Source: CALDTK01 sp045110575
GTDB lineage: Bacteria > Bacteroidota > Bacteroidia > Chitinophagales > Saprospiraceae
Length of the DNA stretch: 64,000 nucleotides
Assembly: GCA_045110575.1 (NCBI GenBank)
Contig: JBGCGF010000046.1
Coordinates: forward strand, 1 to 64,000
Reading direction: 5' to 3'
Shown here: positions 37,301 through 45,176 of the stretch, piece after piece
Numbering within the stretch: position 1 is the first letter of the stretch
Layout of the letters: every line of letters begins with the position of its first letter
The notes under the pieces: generated by a model
What the model was told of the DNA's origin: nothing
Databases searched by the model: none
What the model saw: the letters and a program-made list of their open reading frames with translations, nothing else
Translations under genes and position numbers: made by a program

Positions 37301-37902
37301 GAAGCACCACCTGGACAGATATTCAAGCCGGTTGGAGGAGTGATTTGGTACTGCCCTGTCTGATCAGCACAGAGAAATGTTGGTCCAGCGATAGTCGCCG
37401 GAGTCGTTGGAGCCACAAAGTTCCCATCCAATACACCCGCAGCGGCTGTGATTGTGTAGTCACAAGCAGAACCAGAGACACCATCAAGTCGAATGTAGTA
37501 GTCACCACAAGTTGGAAGGGTCGCACTAAAGGTCGACCCATTCGCAATACCTGAAGTACAATTAAACAGATTGAAGTCTGCGTCAACAATAGCTATTTGA
37601 AGTCCATCACCATTGGTACCTCCTGTACAGTTCGAGACCTGAATTCCAAATTGGACATTATTGCAAATTGCAGTAAAGCCAATAAATTGATCATTCTCTA
37701 TACTCGTACACCAGTTCCCACCAGGTGTTGGAGGAGAACCGCCGTTGTTTCCTGATATCCCAGCCGCAGGAAAAGGACAGCTGAAACAAGCGCTACTAGA
37801 CACTGGATCCCCTTGAGTCACGGTTATGCACTGGGCAAACCCTTGTGAGGTTAACAGGATTAAAAGCAGTGCAGAAGAAATGAGTGTAAAAAGTACGCGC
37901 AT
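31378..37902 (-). CDS. Giant secreted repeat protein with 280-aa tandem modules, T9SS type B
   Basis: Protein of 2174 aa. The ATG at 37900-37902 is preferred because it begins the signal peptide (MRVLFTLISSALLLILL ... GFAQ); the longer frame adds 16 residues. The N-terminal Cys-rich domain (NWCTSIENDQFIGF, CGDYYIRLDGVSG) is paralogous to that of 16876-24195. PKD/Ig-like repeats follow, then three tandem 280-aa modules (DNA 35183-32664) of the C-x-C...GTM...DPCLDV...PVIW type, a PKD-like domain (GVDQMLTC), an SprB repeat (VDCDGGPTGRIF ... GGTAPYRFTLDG), and CHU_C (SPNGDGVNDFFFIQ, FDRWGENVF, NPAVFVFFAEV, KGDFSLIR). The next gene starts 92 bp downstream with no clear terminator between, so they may be cotranscribed. 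Confidence 0.85.
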   Translation of the reverse strand: MRVLFTLISSALLLILLTSQGFAQCITVTQGDPVSSSACFSCPFPAAGISGNNGGSPPTPGGNWCTSIENDQFIGFTAICNNVQFGIQVSNCTGGTNGDGLQIAIVDADFNLFNCTSGIANGSTFSATLPTCGDYYIRLDGVSGSACDYTITAAAGVLDGNFVAPTTPATIAGPTFLCADQTGQYQITPPTGLNICPGGASICSELCWDISFSSPLLASEVTATPTDAFGFGCIDNQEQVVELMIGDLSSLPPGSTDTIYLSATPNFGCAGPGVQSEVLEIVVSRPPDSFAIVFTCPGEDFFVDGTGYSPGGHVIEQFDPSGCPFDLNLNVQQYPPNFGPTLPLAVCGLTGVTICPSNPIINPPAGLNTCNLGPIASNGCDSLIQYDVYYLDPMAVINALDTALDCTLTSVTASVNPGSTQGDTIAYNWTTVGGSISTNVDSTVITITDAGTYYLEVVMWSDVDPSQTCEARDTLIVTSDATNPLDTPMIAGPIALCIGETGTYGTVADPSFTAYNWTAVGSSSATPRTDSFDVVWNTAGTYDVCLTVENICETSEQRCLEVIVSNDQPTFSLVGTTAACINGNIALGITPFDPAITYTITGMPPSSTVVIDNDTVRVTLATVGGNVCVTGQGTCGPNTQVCEAITLNSSAAAPQVTGPSPVCAGDTETYQITADPLIASTSWTIIGGSITSSTNTQAVVTWTIGTGRQICAEITDACGVVQQDCLPVIVNQGPTATMRGGGTFCAGTNNVTVEIDLVGQAPFTITYTVGGTTQTETSNASPIVISTPAAGTYVLTGVSDDTGCTGMVSGTAVVIENPLPTATLSGAFDLCANSSDQISFDVTLTGTAPWTLELALNGAPLTPVTVNTSPHTVTVMAAGTYTVSNLTDATTCIGAGTGSVVVTERQPVTVLSVRDSCLPGNTGFIVIVELANGDVATYQNTGTDPGSFVGSTFTSSSIPSGNGYSFIFSDQYGCSPQTVTQAIVNCSCNNEAGTMARDTASLCGPGTITLPAATSGLGSMGEPNDVLAYYLHTGAFGSLVGILDSALTPSFTFDAARYNLDQVYYVSAVSADVTGAGYPDRTDPCLDVALGQPVIWRSLPTVQLSTATDACEGEEIIVTLNLTGNFPLTVNYTFGGVAASQTFAASPASLRITAPATTALLAITSVVDQFSCSTTSTATVMITARLPLRVVSVQDSCLPNSAGFIVIVELADGDVATYQNTGTTPGAFVGSIFTSTPQASGTGYSFIFSDQYGCTPQTVANALVDCSCTNDAGTMARDTVSLCGPGTITLPAATSGLGSMGESGDVLAFYLHTGPFGALTGVLDSALTPSFTFNPATYSLDQVYYVSAVSGDVTGAGYPDLSDPCLDVSLGQPVVWRTIPTVQLNAVSDACAGQQAVATLLLTGNFPLTVNYTLGGVAASQTFNASPASLTLTVPAAATTLNLVSVVDDFTCSSTSTASIGITPLAEVAVANVDTECDGAGVNYNVTFEITGGDLSTIMILPAGSGTLVGNMFTSNPIPEGTGYSFTLSDGNACNSLPVTAGPVNCACITMVGTIGLDTLRTCGATPLTAIHNHSGSTLDADDVAGYVLHTLNGATLGTVFAQSTAPTFNIDIAGGMSFGTVYYISPAVGNGGPASSIDLSDPCLSVAPGTPVIWEDGPTADLQGETILCEGGSTMITFVFTGDGPFTANMVTSDGGRDTTFTSPGPTVSYFVSPSTGTIYVLTEVSTTSCTIFPNDTIQIGVDELLTAGTASAEQTLCANDDSQIDLAGFLAGADIGGVYELTNGPIDPVVDPSTGIFTNTGLTGGQYNFSYTVGSGGVCPIDVATMTVNLTPAPVADAGVDQMLTCDQTIADLGGPNSSTGVGITYSWTGGTVDDPTAAQTTTTVSGTYTLSVTDDAGGCTVSEDVEIDISNDRPNSVDVTATPVDCDGGPTGRIFAGNVSGGTAPYRFTLDGSTPTLNGEFANLAPGTYTLLITDSDGCAYQEDITIDGVTPVGVGAGPDLELNFGETQTIQLLTTGSIETINWTGGPFSCVDSNFCSEITIMPTLSTVYAVTVIDSNGCEATDALQVIVRRERPVFVSTAFSPNGDGVNDFFFIQSPEGVIANINSFQIFDRWGENVFLLNNTQPNDLTQGWDGRYNGEMMNPAVFVFFAEVEFADGVTETIKGDFSLIR
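32664..35183 (-). repeat. Three tandem 840-bp coding modules
   Basis: Corresponding positions sit exactly 840 bp apart (35160, 34320, 33480). The first two copies are very alike in protein (shared DSCLP, VATYQNTGT, LPAATSGLGSMGE, SALTPSFTF, YYVSAVS, VTGAGYPD); the third keeps length and Cys pattern but has diverged. Confidence 0.85.
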
Positions 37903-37936
37903 AGTGATTACTTGAAAGACCAGAAAACTGGCTCTC

Positions 37937-37944
37937 CAAAAGTA
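37937..37944 (-). promoter_or_regulatory. Candidate -7 box for the 31378-37902 gene
   Basis: Minus strand TACTTTTG matches TAnnTTTG, 34 bp before the chosen ATG. No convincing -33 TTG was found. Confidence 0.35.
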
Positions 37945-37966
37945 GCACACAATAACCTACTCCACA

Positions 37967-37982
37967 TAACCTGTCTAGGTTA
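37967..37982. other. Perfect small palindrome between giant genes
   Basis: TAACCT-GTCT-AGGTTA, a 6-bp stem with a 4-base loop, lies between the stop of the 38018-44143 gene and the start of the next. No T tract follows, so it could be a weak terminator or a protein-binding site. Confidence 0.35.
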
Positions 37983-38017
37983 CGCGTATTCCACAATTCG
38001 ATGTCTAATCAAATCTA

Positions 38018-41000
38018 CTAGCGGATCAGGCTGAAGTCCCCTTTGAACAGCTCTGTTCTTCCGTCGAAGTATTCGACCTCTGCAAGGAAAACGAACACTT
38101 GAGGCTTCATCTCCTGCCCTCTATGCAATCCATCCCAGCCCAAGGCTGGAACATTGATGTCAAAGTCATTGAGGCGATAAACAGTCTCTCCCCAACGATC
38201 TAAGACAATGAAAGAGTTGACCTTTCTAACCAAACCTTCCTGCGCTTGCGGGAAGAACCGATCGTTGACATTATCTCCGTTCGGGCTAAATCCTGTTGGG
38301 AAATAGACATCTCGGTTATCTCTTACAATAACCTGAACGAAGTCATCAGCAGTACAACCGTTAGTGCTCACCAAGCTCACCGCATAGGTAAGTGATGCTG
38401 GTGGTATTCCATACGTATTTGCACACGTATCACACGCTACGTAATCGGCAGGAGACCACTGCACAACGGCTGCGGTATCTCCAGTTGTCGTAGCAGACAA
38501 GAAGACGGTATCGCCGAGACGAATGCCTCCACTTCCTCCATTGGCAGCCATCGTTGCATCAAGGAAGACGTCAAATACCTCAGGCTCAATAATATCGAAC
38601 GTCAGCGCATCTGCAGTACAATTATTATCATCTACGACATCTATTTGATATGCGCCTCCTCCAAGCTGGCTCCAGAAACGCTCATTGGTTACTGACCCGT
38701 TGAAAGAGATCGTGTAAGGCTCTAACCCACCGACAATACTATCGATACGAGCTGCTCCGTCCATTTCTCCTGCACAACTAATCGGCTGCAAAGAGACATA
38801 TACTTCAGGAACATCGTTTGAGGCGACTACCTCAACAAGATCGTTTGCTCTACATCCACTGGTCGGATCTACCGCTGTGAGTTCGTAAAGGCCTGTTACA
38901 TCCGTTTGATAAGTAGCTGTTGTTGCGAGTTGATCTCCAGTAGAAACGTTAGTCCACATATAATCCACTCCACCTATTGATGAAGTACCTAAGTCTGCCG
39001 TTCGCAGAACGCAGGTTAAGGTCACGTCACCACCGGCATCAACTAAAGGTGCTGCGTTGACTGTAATCCGAACTTCAGCACGCGCAAAGTCACATGGAGC
39101 AGGTGCGTTTACGAGGTATTCGAACGTATAGTCTCCGACAGGGAGCGTAGAGACATCTACACTTCCGTTGACCGGTGCTTGACCGCCACTCAATGAGTTC
39201 CAATCTCCACCCGCATCTTGCCCAGTGAGTAGACTACTGAGGTTCACGATATCCGTATCGTTTTCACAAAACGTCAGATCACCATTCGAAGATCCAGCAA
39301 GGGGTTGACGCGCAACTGTAATTGCAATCGAAGAAGTATCTGGACAGCCAGCGATGTTGCCTTGTGTAAGGGTAAACAACAGACGATATGTTCCGCCATC
39401 AGCGCTCGTAGCATCAAAGAAGCCTCCTGAGATTATGGCAGGCTGTGTTCCCGCCGGAACTGAAGACATTGTCCAATCTCCTACCTGAGTTTCTTCTAGT
39501 AACCCTGCTAGTAGAACACGTGCATCATTGTTACACAAAACCCCTGGACCAATAAGCGTCAAATTAGGGCAAGAGCAATCACGAATAGTCACAAAGACCT
39601 CTGCCTGCTGACTTGGGCACGTACCTACCGCAGCAGTTTCGTACACGAGCCTGTAGCGGCCTGGTGTTAGTCCGATACCATTAAATGTTGTTCCTGTCAA
39701 CGCTGCGGGAGCGTCTGGACTAGACCAAGTGCCTCCTCCTCCAGAAATAACCAATGCGCTTAGATCTTGTGAAAAAGGATCACTTGTCACGCCGCTATTA
39801 CAAAGGCTAAAATCAGGCTCAAGCATAGGAGCTTGAATCGTCTGGATAGACACATTCGCAGTACTAGTAACACCAACGTTTTCACAACCTGGGTTTTCGC
39901 GTAAGCTGGTCACACTCAAAGTTCCTTGCTCACCGAAGAATGTAAATTCTCCAGTTGAAGCTGTAATCGATACTGTACTTGAAACTCCACCAAGAACTAA
40001 GTCAATTTCTGCAGGGATCAATCCGGTGTACTGGAAAGCTACACGTGCCGTATCACCCTCACATGCGATTGCATCTAGAAGGGTTATTGTTGGCAATGCA
40101 TTCCAGCTAACAGCAACACCAGGCGAAGTGTCTAGGCAAGGATCTGTAGGATCTACTACCCCACTACCATCGTCGTTTCCTCGAATAGCAGCTACATAGT
40201 AAGTCGTTCCAGAAGCATAAGTAGCCATCCAAGGGAAAGTCGGTGTGGCTGATGTCGCAAGGACATTAGTGATTGTCGTTTGTGTTCCTACATAAAGGAC
40301 AAAAACGGTAGCATCGTCACCATCATCAAATCCGCCCGTTGCGGCAGGGAGTTGAATATCATCTCCTACACAAGCTGTGGCACCAGTCGCAAACGAAGGA
40401 GCGATAGTTTCGCAATCACAGTCTGGGGTGTTCGAGTATGTCGCAGAGACACAACCGTTCGCATCGATAACGGTGAAGCTGTATAAAGTACCTGCAGGCA
40501 CCATGGCAGTGAACGTTGATCCGGCTCCAGTTGTAGGAAGGCCAACGATCGAGTATGGAGCCTGTCCTCCTGTTACGGTGATGGTAACTGTTGCAAGCAC
40601 TGCACCAGCATCACAATCGTAAGAATCAGTCGCTTGTGGGTCCTGGTTAAAGGTTATTTCGACGATATCATTTACCGGACAAAAGGCTCCGTCAGAAGAC
40701 CAAATGAGGGTATAGGTACCATAAGCTGTTGCAGAGAACGTTGCATTCGGATCACTTGCGTTACTGACAGAAGTTCCTGCTGGAACAGTCCAGAGGCCAG
40801 GTGATCCAGTTGCTTGTAAGATCGTTGAGAGACCGCACAGTGATTCGTTAGGACCTCCATCTAGTACTGGAGTCTCCCTCCAGACAATCGGCTGCCCTAT
40901 ACTTACGTCAAAACATACGTCATTCGGATCAGGATTACCCGTTCCGTCATCATCACCGATGATATAGCTAACGTAGTAGGTTACATCTACAACTAGAGGA

Positions 41001-44000
41001 GCTTGAAAGCTAAAGAGGCTGGTAGCGCTAGTTTGAAGCACTGTTCCAAGCGTCCCGGAGGCATTTGTGTGAAGCACATATGTACCTACATCGTCCCCAT
41101 CGGCTACTTCATTTGAGACTAGACCGGCTTGGATATCGTCTGGAACACATGCCTCTAACAACACGGTCGGCATAGTACCAGACTCTGTTGTACAATCGCA
41201 GGTACGACTTCCTTGAATGGAAGTTGAGCAACCGTTTGCGTCGATAATGACAAGGTTGTAACTACCTCCTGATGCAATTGGGTCACTTGTAAAGATGTTT
41301 CCTGAGATCGACCCCGGAGTTCCTGTTGTGGTATAAGGTGGAGAGCCTCCAGTGATGTCAAAAGAGACGACGTATTCCTGCGTGGTGTTGTCGCACACCT
41401 CATTCACGTTTGTCACCGTAGGTGATGCAGCGATGGTAATGATGACTGTATCCGTTTTTACGCAGAATGGCAATTGCCCGACAGACCAAACAAACTCGTA
41501 AGTACCGGGTGTGCTTGCGTTAAAAACTGTATTTGGATCCGTGTTACTATTAACGCTTGCTCCTGCAGGTACAATCCACCTGCCTGGTATACCAAGTGCA
41601 TCGAGTCGACCTGTAAGCGCACAAAGAGTCATGTCTGCTCCTGCTGAACATTGCTTTAGCTCCCAAACCACAGGTTGACCAAGACTTACGTCAAAACAAG
41701 GATCGTTAAAATCAGGATTCCCTGTCCCGTCGTCCGTACCTACTATATAGCTTACGTAATAGACGACGTTTGCGATAATTGGAGGGCTTTGGTAGTAAAA
41801 CCAACGTGTTGAATTGGTTTGTAGAATAGTTCCTAGGACGTTGGTTGGACTGGTGTGAAGTACATACGTACCGACATCATCCCCGTCTAAGACTTCGTTA
41901 CTGACAAGCCCAGATTGCAGGCTGTCTGGAACGCAGACCTTGATCGTGTCTGTCGGCATGAGTCCAGCATCAGTCACACAATTGCAGTTGAAACTACCTT
42001 GAACAGTAGTTGGGCATCCGTTTACATCGAAGACTGCGATGCTGTATGCGACGCCTGAGGCAATGGGATCACTGGTAAACATATTACCTGTAATTGTTCC
42101 AGGCGTTCCTGTTGTTAGGTATGGAGGTGTGCCTCCAGTAATTCCAAAAGTGACGGTATACTCTAGTGTTGCGTTATCACAAACCTCGATCACGTTTGTC
42201 GCCAATATTGGATTAACGAAGGTGATCAACACAGTGTCTGAAGAAGGACAATTGCCACCAAATGCGTATTCAAAAGCATAGGTTCCAGCACTAGCTGCCG
42301 AGACATCGGTGTTCGCTTGGCTTGGATTAGCCACGACACCTGTTCCGTCTGGTCCAGCCAAAGCAGACCATGTTCCTCCTGCAGGATTGCCGGAAACATC
42401 TCCCATAAGGTCACAGAAAGAAGCGTCAAGACCTGCGTCTGCAGCAACGGTCGCTTCTATTAAGGTGGTGACACATGTTTCTGGTGTTGGACCACAGGTT
42501 CCAGTTGCGATGAAACATACAGTCGCTGTGCCGCCAGCAGTAAAGTTTAGCGTAAGCGAACCGGGAATATCAGTAACGACAGTAGCTGGTACATCTCGAA
42601 CATCATACGAGAGCACGTAAGGACCGTTGGGCCCGGTGTACGAATAGGTATAAACACCATCTTCTCCTACGCATAGGTTTGTTGGACCACTTGCGGTTGG
42701 CTGTCCTGTTTCTGCGGGGGATTCTGTAATTATTGCTGTAGCAGTGACCGAACAGGTTTCTTGCGTTCTAGGATCGGTTCGAACAACGGTTAAAACATAA
42801 GTGCCAGGCTCAGTAACAGTTATTGTGGTTCCAACACCGACCACACCTGTAGGGCCTGTCCAAAACTGAGTTATTTCTGGTCCCGTTGTCGAGCCAGCGC
42901 TTGAAAGATCTACCGTCGGGTTTATGCAATCGAGATTAAAGATATCGGGTGTTACTACCGCGACAAGAGGTACCTCCTGAATAAAGAGATACAGCGTGGT
43001 ATCACAACCCGAAGACGAAGTAGGAATGGTAAGTACTGCTGGGCCTGGAGAGAAGTAATCAATACCATCATAGGTATATGGCTCACCAGGACAAACCTGT
43101 ACAGAGTCTACTTCGATAATAGAACCTCTTGGGGTAATGAGGTAGGATACCGTTGAATCACATCCTTGGGCAGTCTGAACAGTAAAAGAACCAGCGCCAG
43201 GGCTACAGATCCAAGTGTTATTTATGTATGGACAATTCGGGGCCGATGCTCCTAAACAGACGGAGTCAATTACAAAACTCGGGAGCGGATCAGGGGCGAT
43301 GACGATATCAACACAGTTGTTGGATTGATCACCACAAAAACTAGGCATCGCAGAATTGAGATCTGCGGTGATGCTGTTGTAGTTCATGCCGACAAATGAG
43401 GCAGGTGCTGTAGCGTACTCGTAGCTTATTCCGCACACGCGAAATGTTCCAGGGCCAAGAAGTGTTGGGGACAACGTAGTACCCACAAACTCTTGAGTAA
43501 TGACTCCAGTAATTGGATCCGTTACAACGAGGTTGTATCCATATGCAAGTGGACTTGGCGTGAATGCGCCGAAATCTACTTCAATATCGTCAAGGGTAGA
43601 GAAACAGCCTACTTGGCTACCTGGCTCTAACGTTCCGCCTTCAGCAAGACAAGCATCACATGAAAGTATCGTACTCGTAGATGAGCCTGTGATATCCGTG
43701 GCGACACCACTAAAGTTGGTAATGAGTAGAATGAAAAACTCACCTGGGCCTCCAGAAGAGAAACTTACTACTTCGTTCGCATTAGGGGCATAACTACAAC
43801 TAATTGGTGCATCCAAGCTTCCACAATTACCAAGCGCATCGCCTAATGAGCTGAAAGGGCCCCATAAAGCAAAATCAATATCTACAGCAGGGGCACTCGA
43901 AAGGTTGATTATCGCCGAACCTGCTCCTGACGTACTCATATAGTACCACGCAGGGTTGGGCTGAGTTGCTAAACAACCATAGTTATTGGAAGCTGGAGGA

Positions 44001-44143
44001 TTAGGAGCGCTCGTTGAGGCAGGAAAACTAATGCTATTCTCAGCACAGAACTGAGTTGCGGCTCCACAAATGGGGCTCTGTGCGTTCAACTGCACAGTAA
44101 ATAGTCCTAAGAAACAAAGGATTAAGAGTAGAGCATTCTTCAT
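38018..44143 (-). CDS. Giant secreted repeat protein, T9SS type B (CHU_C)
   Basis: Protein of 2041 aa. Signal peptide 1-21 (ending VQLNAQ). The N-terminal domain (about 22-165; GAATQFCAENSISFPAS, NYGCLATQPNPAWYYM, DIDFALWGPF) is shared with the T9SS type A protein at 45177-46919. The middle contains GCDSTV-type units and three Cys-rich modules with YVLHT/YVLYV, YYVSYI/YYVAAI and DPCxD signatures. The C-terminal third has PKD-like domains (GGDVTLTCVLRTADLG), an SprB repeat (ISCAGEMDGAARI ... GGLEPYTISFNG) and CHU_C (SPNGDNVNDRFFPQ, LDRWGETVY, KPQVFVFLAEV, KGDFSLIR). First gene of the four-gene array; surface attachment or motility role inferred. Confidence 0.85.
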   Translation of the reverse strand: MKNALLLILCFLGLFTVQLNAQSPICGAATQFCAENSISFPASTSAPNPPASNNYGCLATQPNPAWYYMSTSGAGSAIINLSSAPAVDIDFALWGPFSSLGDALGNCGSLDAPISCSYAPNANEVVSFSSGGPGEFFILLITNFSGVATDITGSSTSTILSCDACLAEGGTLEPGSQVGCFSTLDDIEVDFGAFTPSPLAYGYNLVVTDPITGVITQEFVGTTLSPTLLGPGTFRVCGISYEYATAPASFVGMNYNSITADLNSAMPSFCGDQSNNCVDIVIAPDPLPSFVIDSVCLGASAPNCPYINNTWICSPGAGSFTVQTAQGCDSTVSYLITPRGSIIEVDSVQVCPGEPYTYDGIDYFSPGPAVLTIPTSSSGCDTTLYLFIQEVPLVAVVTPDIFNLDCINPTVDLSSAGSTTGPEITQFWTGPTGVVGVGTTITVTEPGTYVLTVVRTDPRTQETCSVTATAIITESPAETGQPTASGPTNLCVGEDGVYTYSYTGPNGPYVLSYDVRDVPATVVTDIPGSLTLNFTAGGTATVCFIATGTCGPTPETCVTTLIEATVAADAGLDASFCDLMGDVSGNPAGGTWSALAGPDGTGVVANPSQANTDVSAASAGTYAFEYAFGGNCPSSDTVLITFVNPILATNVIEVCDNATLEYTVTFGITGGTPPYLTTGTPGTITGNMFTSDPIASGVAYSIAVFDVNGCPTTVQGSFNCNCVTDAGLMPTDTIKVCVPDSLQSGLVSNEVLDGDDVGTYVLHTSPTNVLGTILQTNSTRWFYYQSPPIIANVVYYVSYIVGTDDGTGNPDFNDPCFDVSLGQPVVWELKQCSAGADMTLCALTGRLDALGIPGRWIVPAGASVNSNTDPNTVFNASTPGTYEFVWSVGQLPFCVKTDTVIITIAASPTVTNVNEVCDNTTQEYVVSFDITGGSPPYTTTGTPGSISGNIFTSDPIASGGSYNLVIIDANGCSTSIQGSRTCDCTTESGTMPTVLLEACVPDDIQAGLVSNEVADGDDVGTYVLHTNASGTLGTVLQTSATSLFSFQAPLVVDVTYYVSYIIGDDDGTGNPDPNDVCFDVSIGQPIVWRETPVLDGGPNESLCGLSTILQATGSPGLWTVPAGTSVSNASDPNATFSATAYGTYTLIWSSDGAFCPVNDIVEITFNQDPQATDSYDCDAGAVLATVTITVTGGQAPYSIVGLPTTGAGSTFTAMVPAGTLYSFTVIDANGCVSATYSNTPDCDCETIAPSFATGATACVGDDIQLPAATGGFDDGDDATVFVLYVGTQTTITNVLATSATPTFPWMATYASGTTYYVAAIRGNDDGSGVVDPTDPCLDTSPGVAVSWNALPTITLLDAIACEGDTARVAFQYTGLIPAEIDLVLGGVSSTVSITASTGEFTFFGEQGTLSVTSLRENPGCENVGVTSTANVSIQTIQAPMLEPDFSLCNSGVTSDPFSQDLSALVISGGGGTWSSPDAPAALTGTTFNGIGLTPGRYRLVYETAAVGTCPSQQAEVFVTIRDCSCPNLTLIGPGVLCNNDARVLLAGLLEETQVGDWTMSSVPAGTQPAIISGGFFDATSADGGTYRLLFTLTQGNIAGCPDTSSIAITVARQPLAGSSNGDLTFCENDTDIVNLSSLLTGQDAGGDWNSLSGGQAPVNGSVDVSTLPVGDYTFEYLVNAPAPCDFARAEVRITVNAAPLVDAGGDVTLTCVLRTADLGTSSIGGVDYMWTNVSTGDQLATTATYQTDVTGLYELTAVDPTSGCRANDLVEVVASNDVPEVYVSLQPISCAGEMDGAARIDSIVGGLEPYTISFNGSVTNERFWSQLGGGAYQIDVVDDNNCTADALTFDIIEPEVFDVFLDATMAANGGSGGIRLGDTVFLSATTTGDTAAVVQWSPADYVACDTCANTYGIPPASLTYAVSLVSTNGCTADDFVQVIVRDNRDVYFPTGFSPNGDNVNDRFFPQAQEGLVRKVNSFIVLDRWGETVYRLNDFDINVPALGWDGLHRGQEMKPQVFVFLAEVEYFDGRTELFKGDFSLIR

Positions 44144-44305
44144 TCACTGTGTATTTGTCCTAGCTAATAGCTTGAGAGCCGATATCCTCGAAATCTCGTA
44201 AGTCGATTCAAGCAAGCATTTTATAGCTTTCGCTCTGCAAAGTACCAAGTAAAAAGCTAGTGACACAATCCACAAATCAGGTTAGTCTCCACTATTCAAG
44301 TGGTA

Positions 44306-44313
44306 TACCTTTG
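44306..44313 (+). promoter_or_regulatory. Candidate -7 box for the DUF4412 gene
   Basis: TACCTTTG, an exact TAnnTTTG match, 33 bp before the ATG. No clear -33 TTG was found. Confidence 0.45.
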
Positions 44314-44345
44314 CTTTTTCAAGTTTCACCTTATAAAATTTGCTC

Positions 44346-45077
44346 ATGAGTGCTCTCCTTTTCCTCTTTCTCGCAACACTTGCTCCCCTGCAGGAGGCCG
44401 CTACCCTACCTTCTGAAAACCTTTCCGTTGAGCAAAAAGTAACCACTCAAGACTTTGCCCCTGTCCAAATCGTCATGGAATTTGAGACCGAGAAAAAGGG
44501 CAAACGGGTAGATAACGAATCAGGAAATTACACGGTGGCCTTCAGTGATTCACGCTATGCGATGATCACCGGAACAGCTGATCAGCAAATCCAGCTGATT
44601 GTGGACGTTGATGGACGAACGATGACGACCGTAACCACCGATAAGAAAGGAGAAACCGCAGCGATTAAAATGCCTTTGATCCGCATGGGAAAAGGATTGT
44701 TCGAAGACCTGAACCAGAACGTAGAACAAACCGAAGAAGTACGCAAAATTCTAGGCTATGACTGCCGTAAGTACATCGTCTCGAACGATGGCGATGTCAC
44801 AGAATCATGGATTGCCAATGTTCCAGGCCTAGCTTGGGGTGAGCTCGCTCAGGCTTTAATTGGTGGCAAAAAGAGTAGCACAAGCAACCTGATGGCACCG
44901 ATAAAAGACATGCCTAATGCGTTCGCGCTTGAGAGTCACACGACACTAAAGGGAGGCAAGAAGGTCGTTCACAGCTATGTGCGCACGCTAAACTTGGGCA
45001 CTGATGCTGATTTGTCAGCTCTTGAAATCCCTGCTAACGCCGAGGTTCAAGACTTGACTGGTCTCATGAAGTTCTAG
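44346..45077 (+). CDS. DUF4412-family exported protein
   Basis: Protein of 243 aa from the ATG at 44346 (a TTG 6 bp earlier is also in frame). Signal-type N-terminus (MSALLFLFLATLAPLQEA). The pattern of an antiparallel beta protein with IVMEFETEKKGKR, YAMITG, IIDVDGRTMTTV-like strands, EVRKILGYDCRKYIVSNDGDVTESWI (the GYxCxKY core of DUF4412) and a late ESHTTLKGGKKVVHSYVRTL matches DUF4412, a periplasmic or surface family of unknown function in Bacteroidota. It is transcribed away from the giant-gene array and converges with the T9SS type A gene through a shared terminator. Confidence 0.75.
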   Translation: MSALLFLFLATLAPLQEAATLPSENLSVEQKVTTQDFAPVQIVMEFETEKKGKRVDNESGNYTVAFSDSRYAMITGTADQQIQLIVDVDGRTMTTVTTDKKGETAAIKMPLIRMGKGLFEDLNQNVEQTEEVRKILGYDCRKYIVSNDGDVTESWIANVPGLAWGELAQALIGGKKSSTSNLMAPIKDMPNAFALESHTTLKGGKKVVHSYVRTLNLGTDADLSALEIPANAEVQDLTGLMKF

Positions 45078-45117
45078 TAGGACTTAATCCTCCGCCCCTC
45101 CTAGAAAGGAATACTAA

Positions 45118-45151
45118 AAAGCCCCTGCGTGTATGTACACGCAGGGGCTTT
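45118..45151. terminator. Bidirectional terminator
   Basis: Perfect 13-bp stem GCCCCTGCGTGTA / TACACGCAGGGGC with a 2-base loop, flanked by A tract on the left and TTT on the right. It sits between convergent stops at 45077 and 45177. Confidence 0.9.
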
Positions 45152-45176
45152 CCTCTTTAAGGCTCATTTCAAAGCA

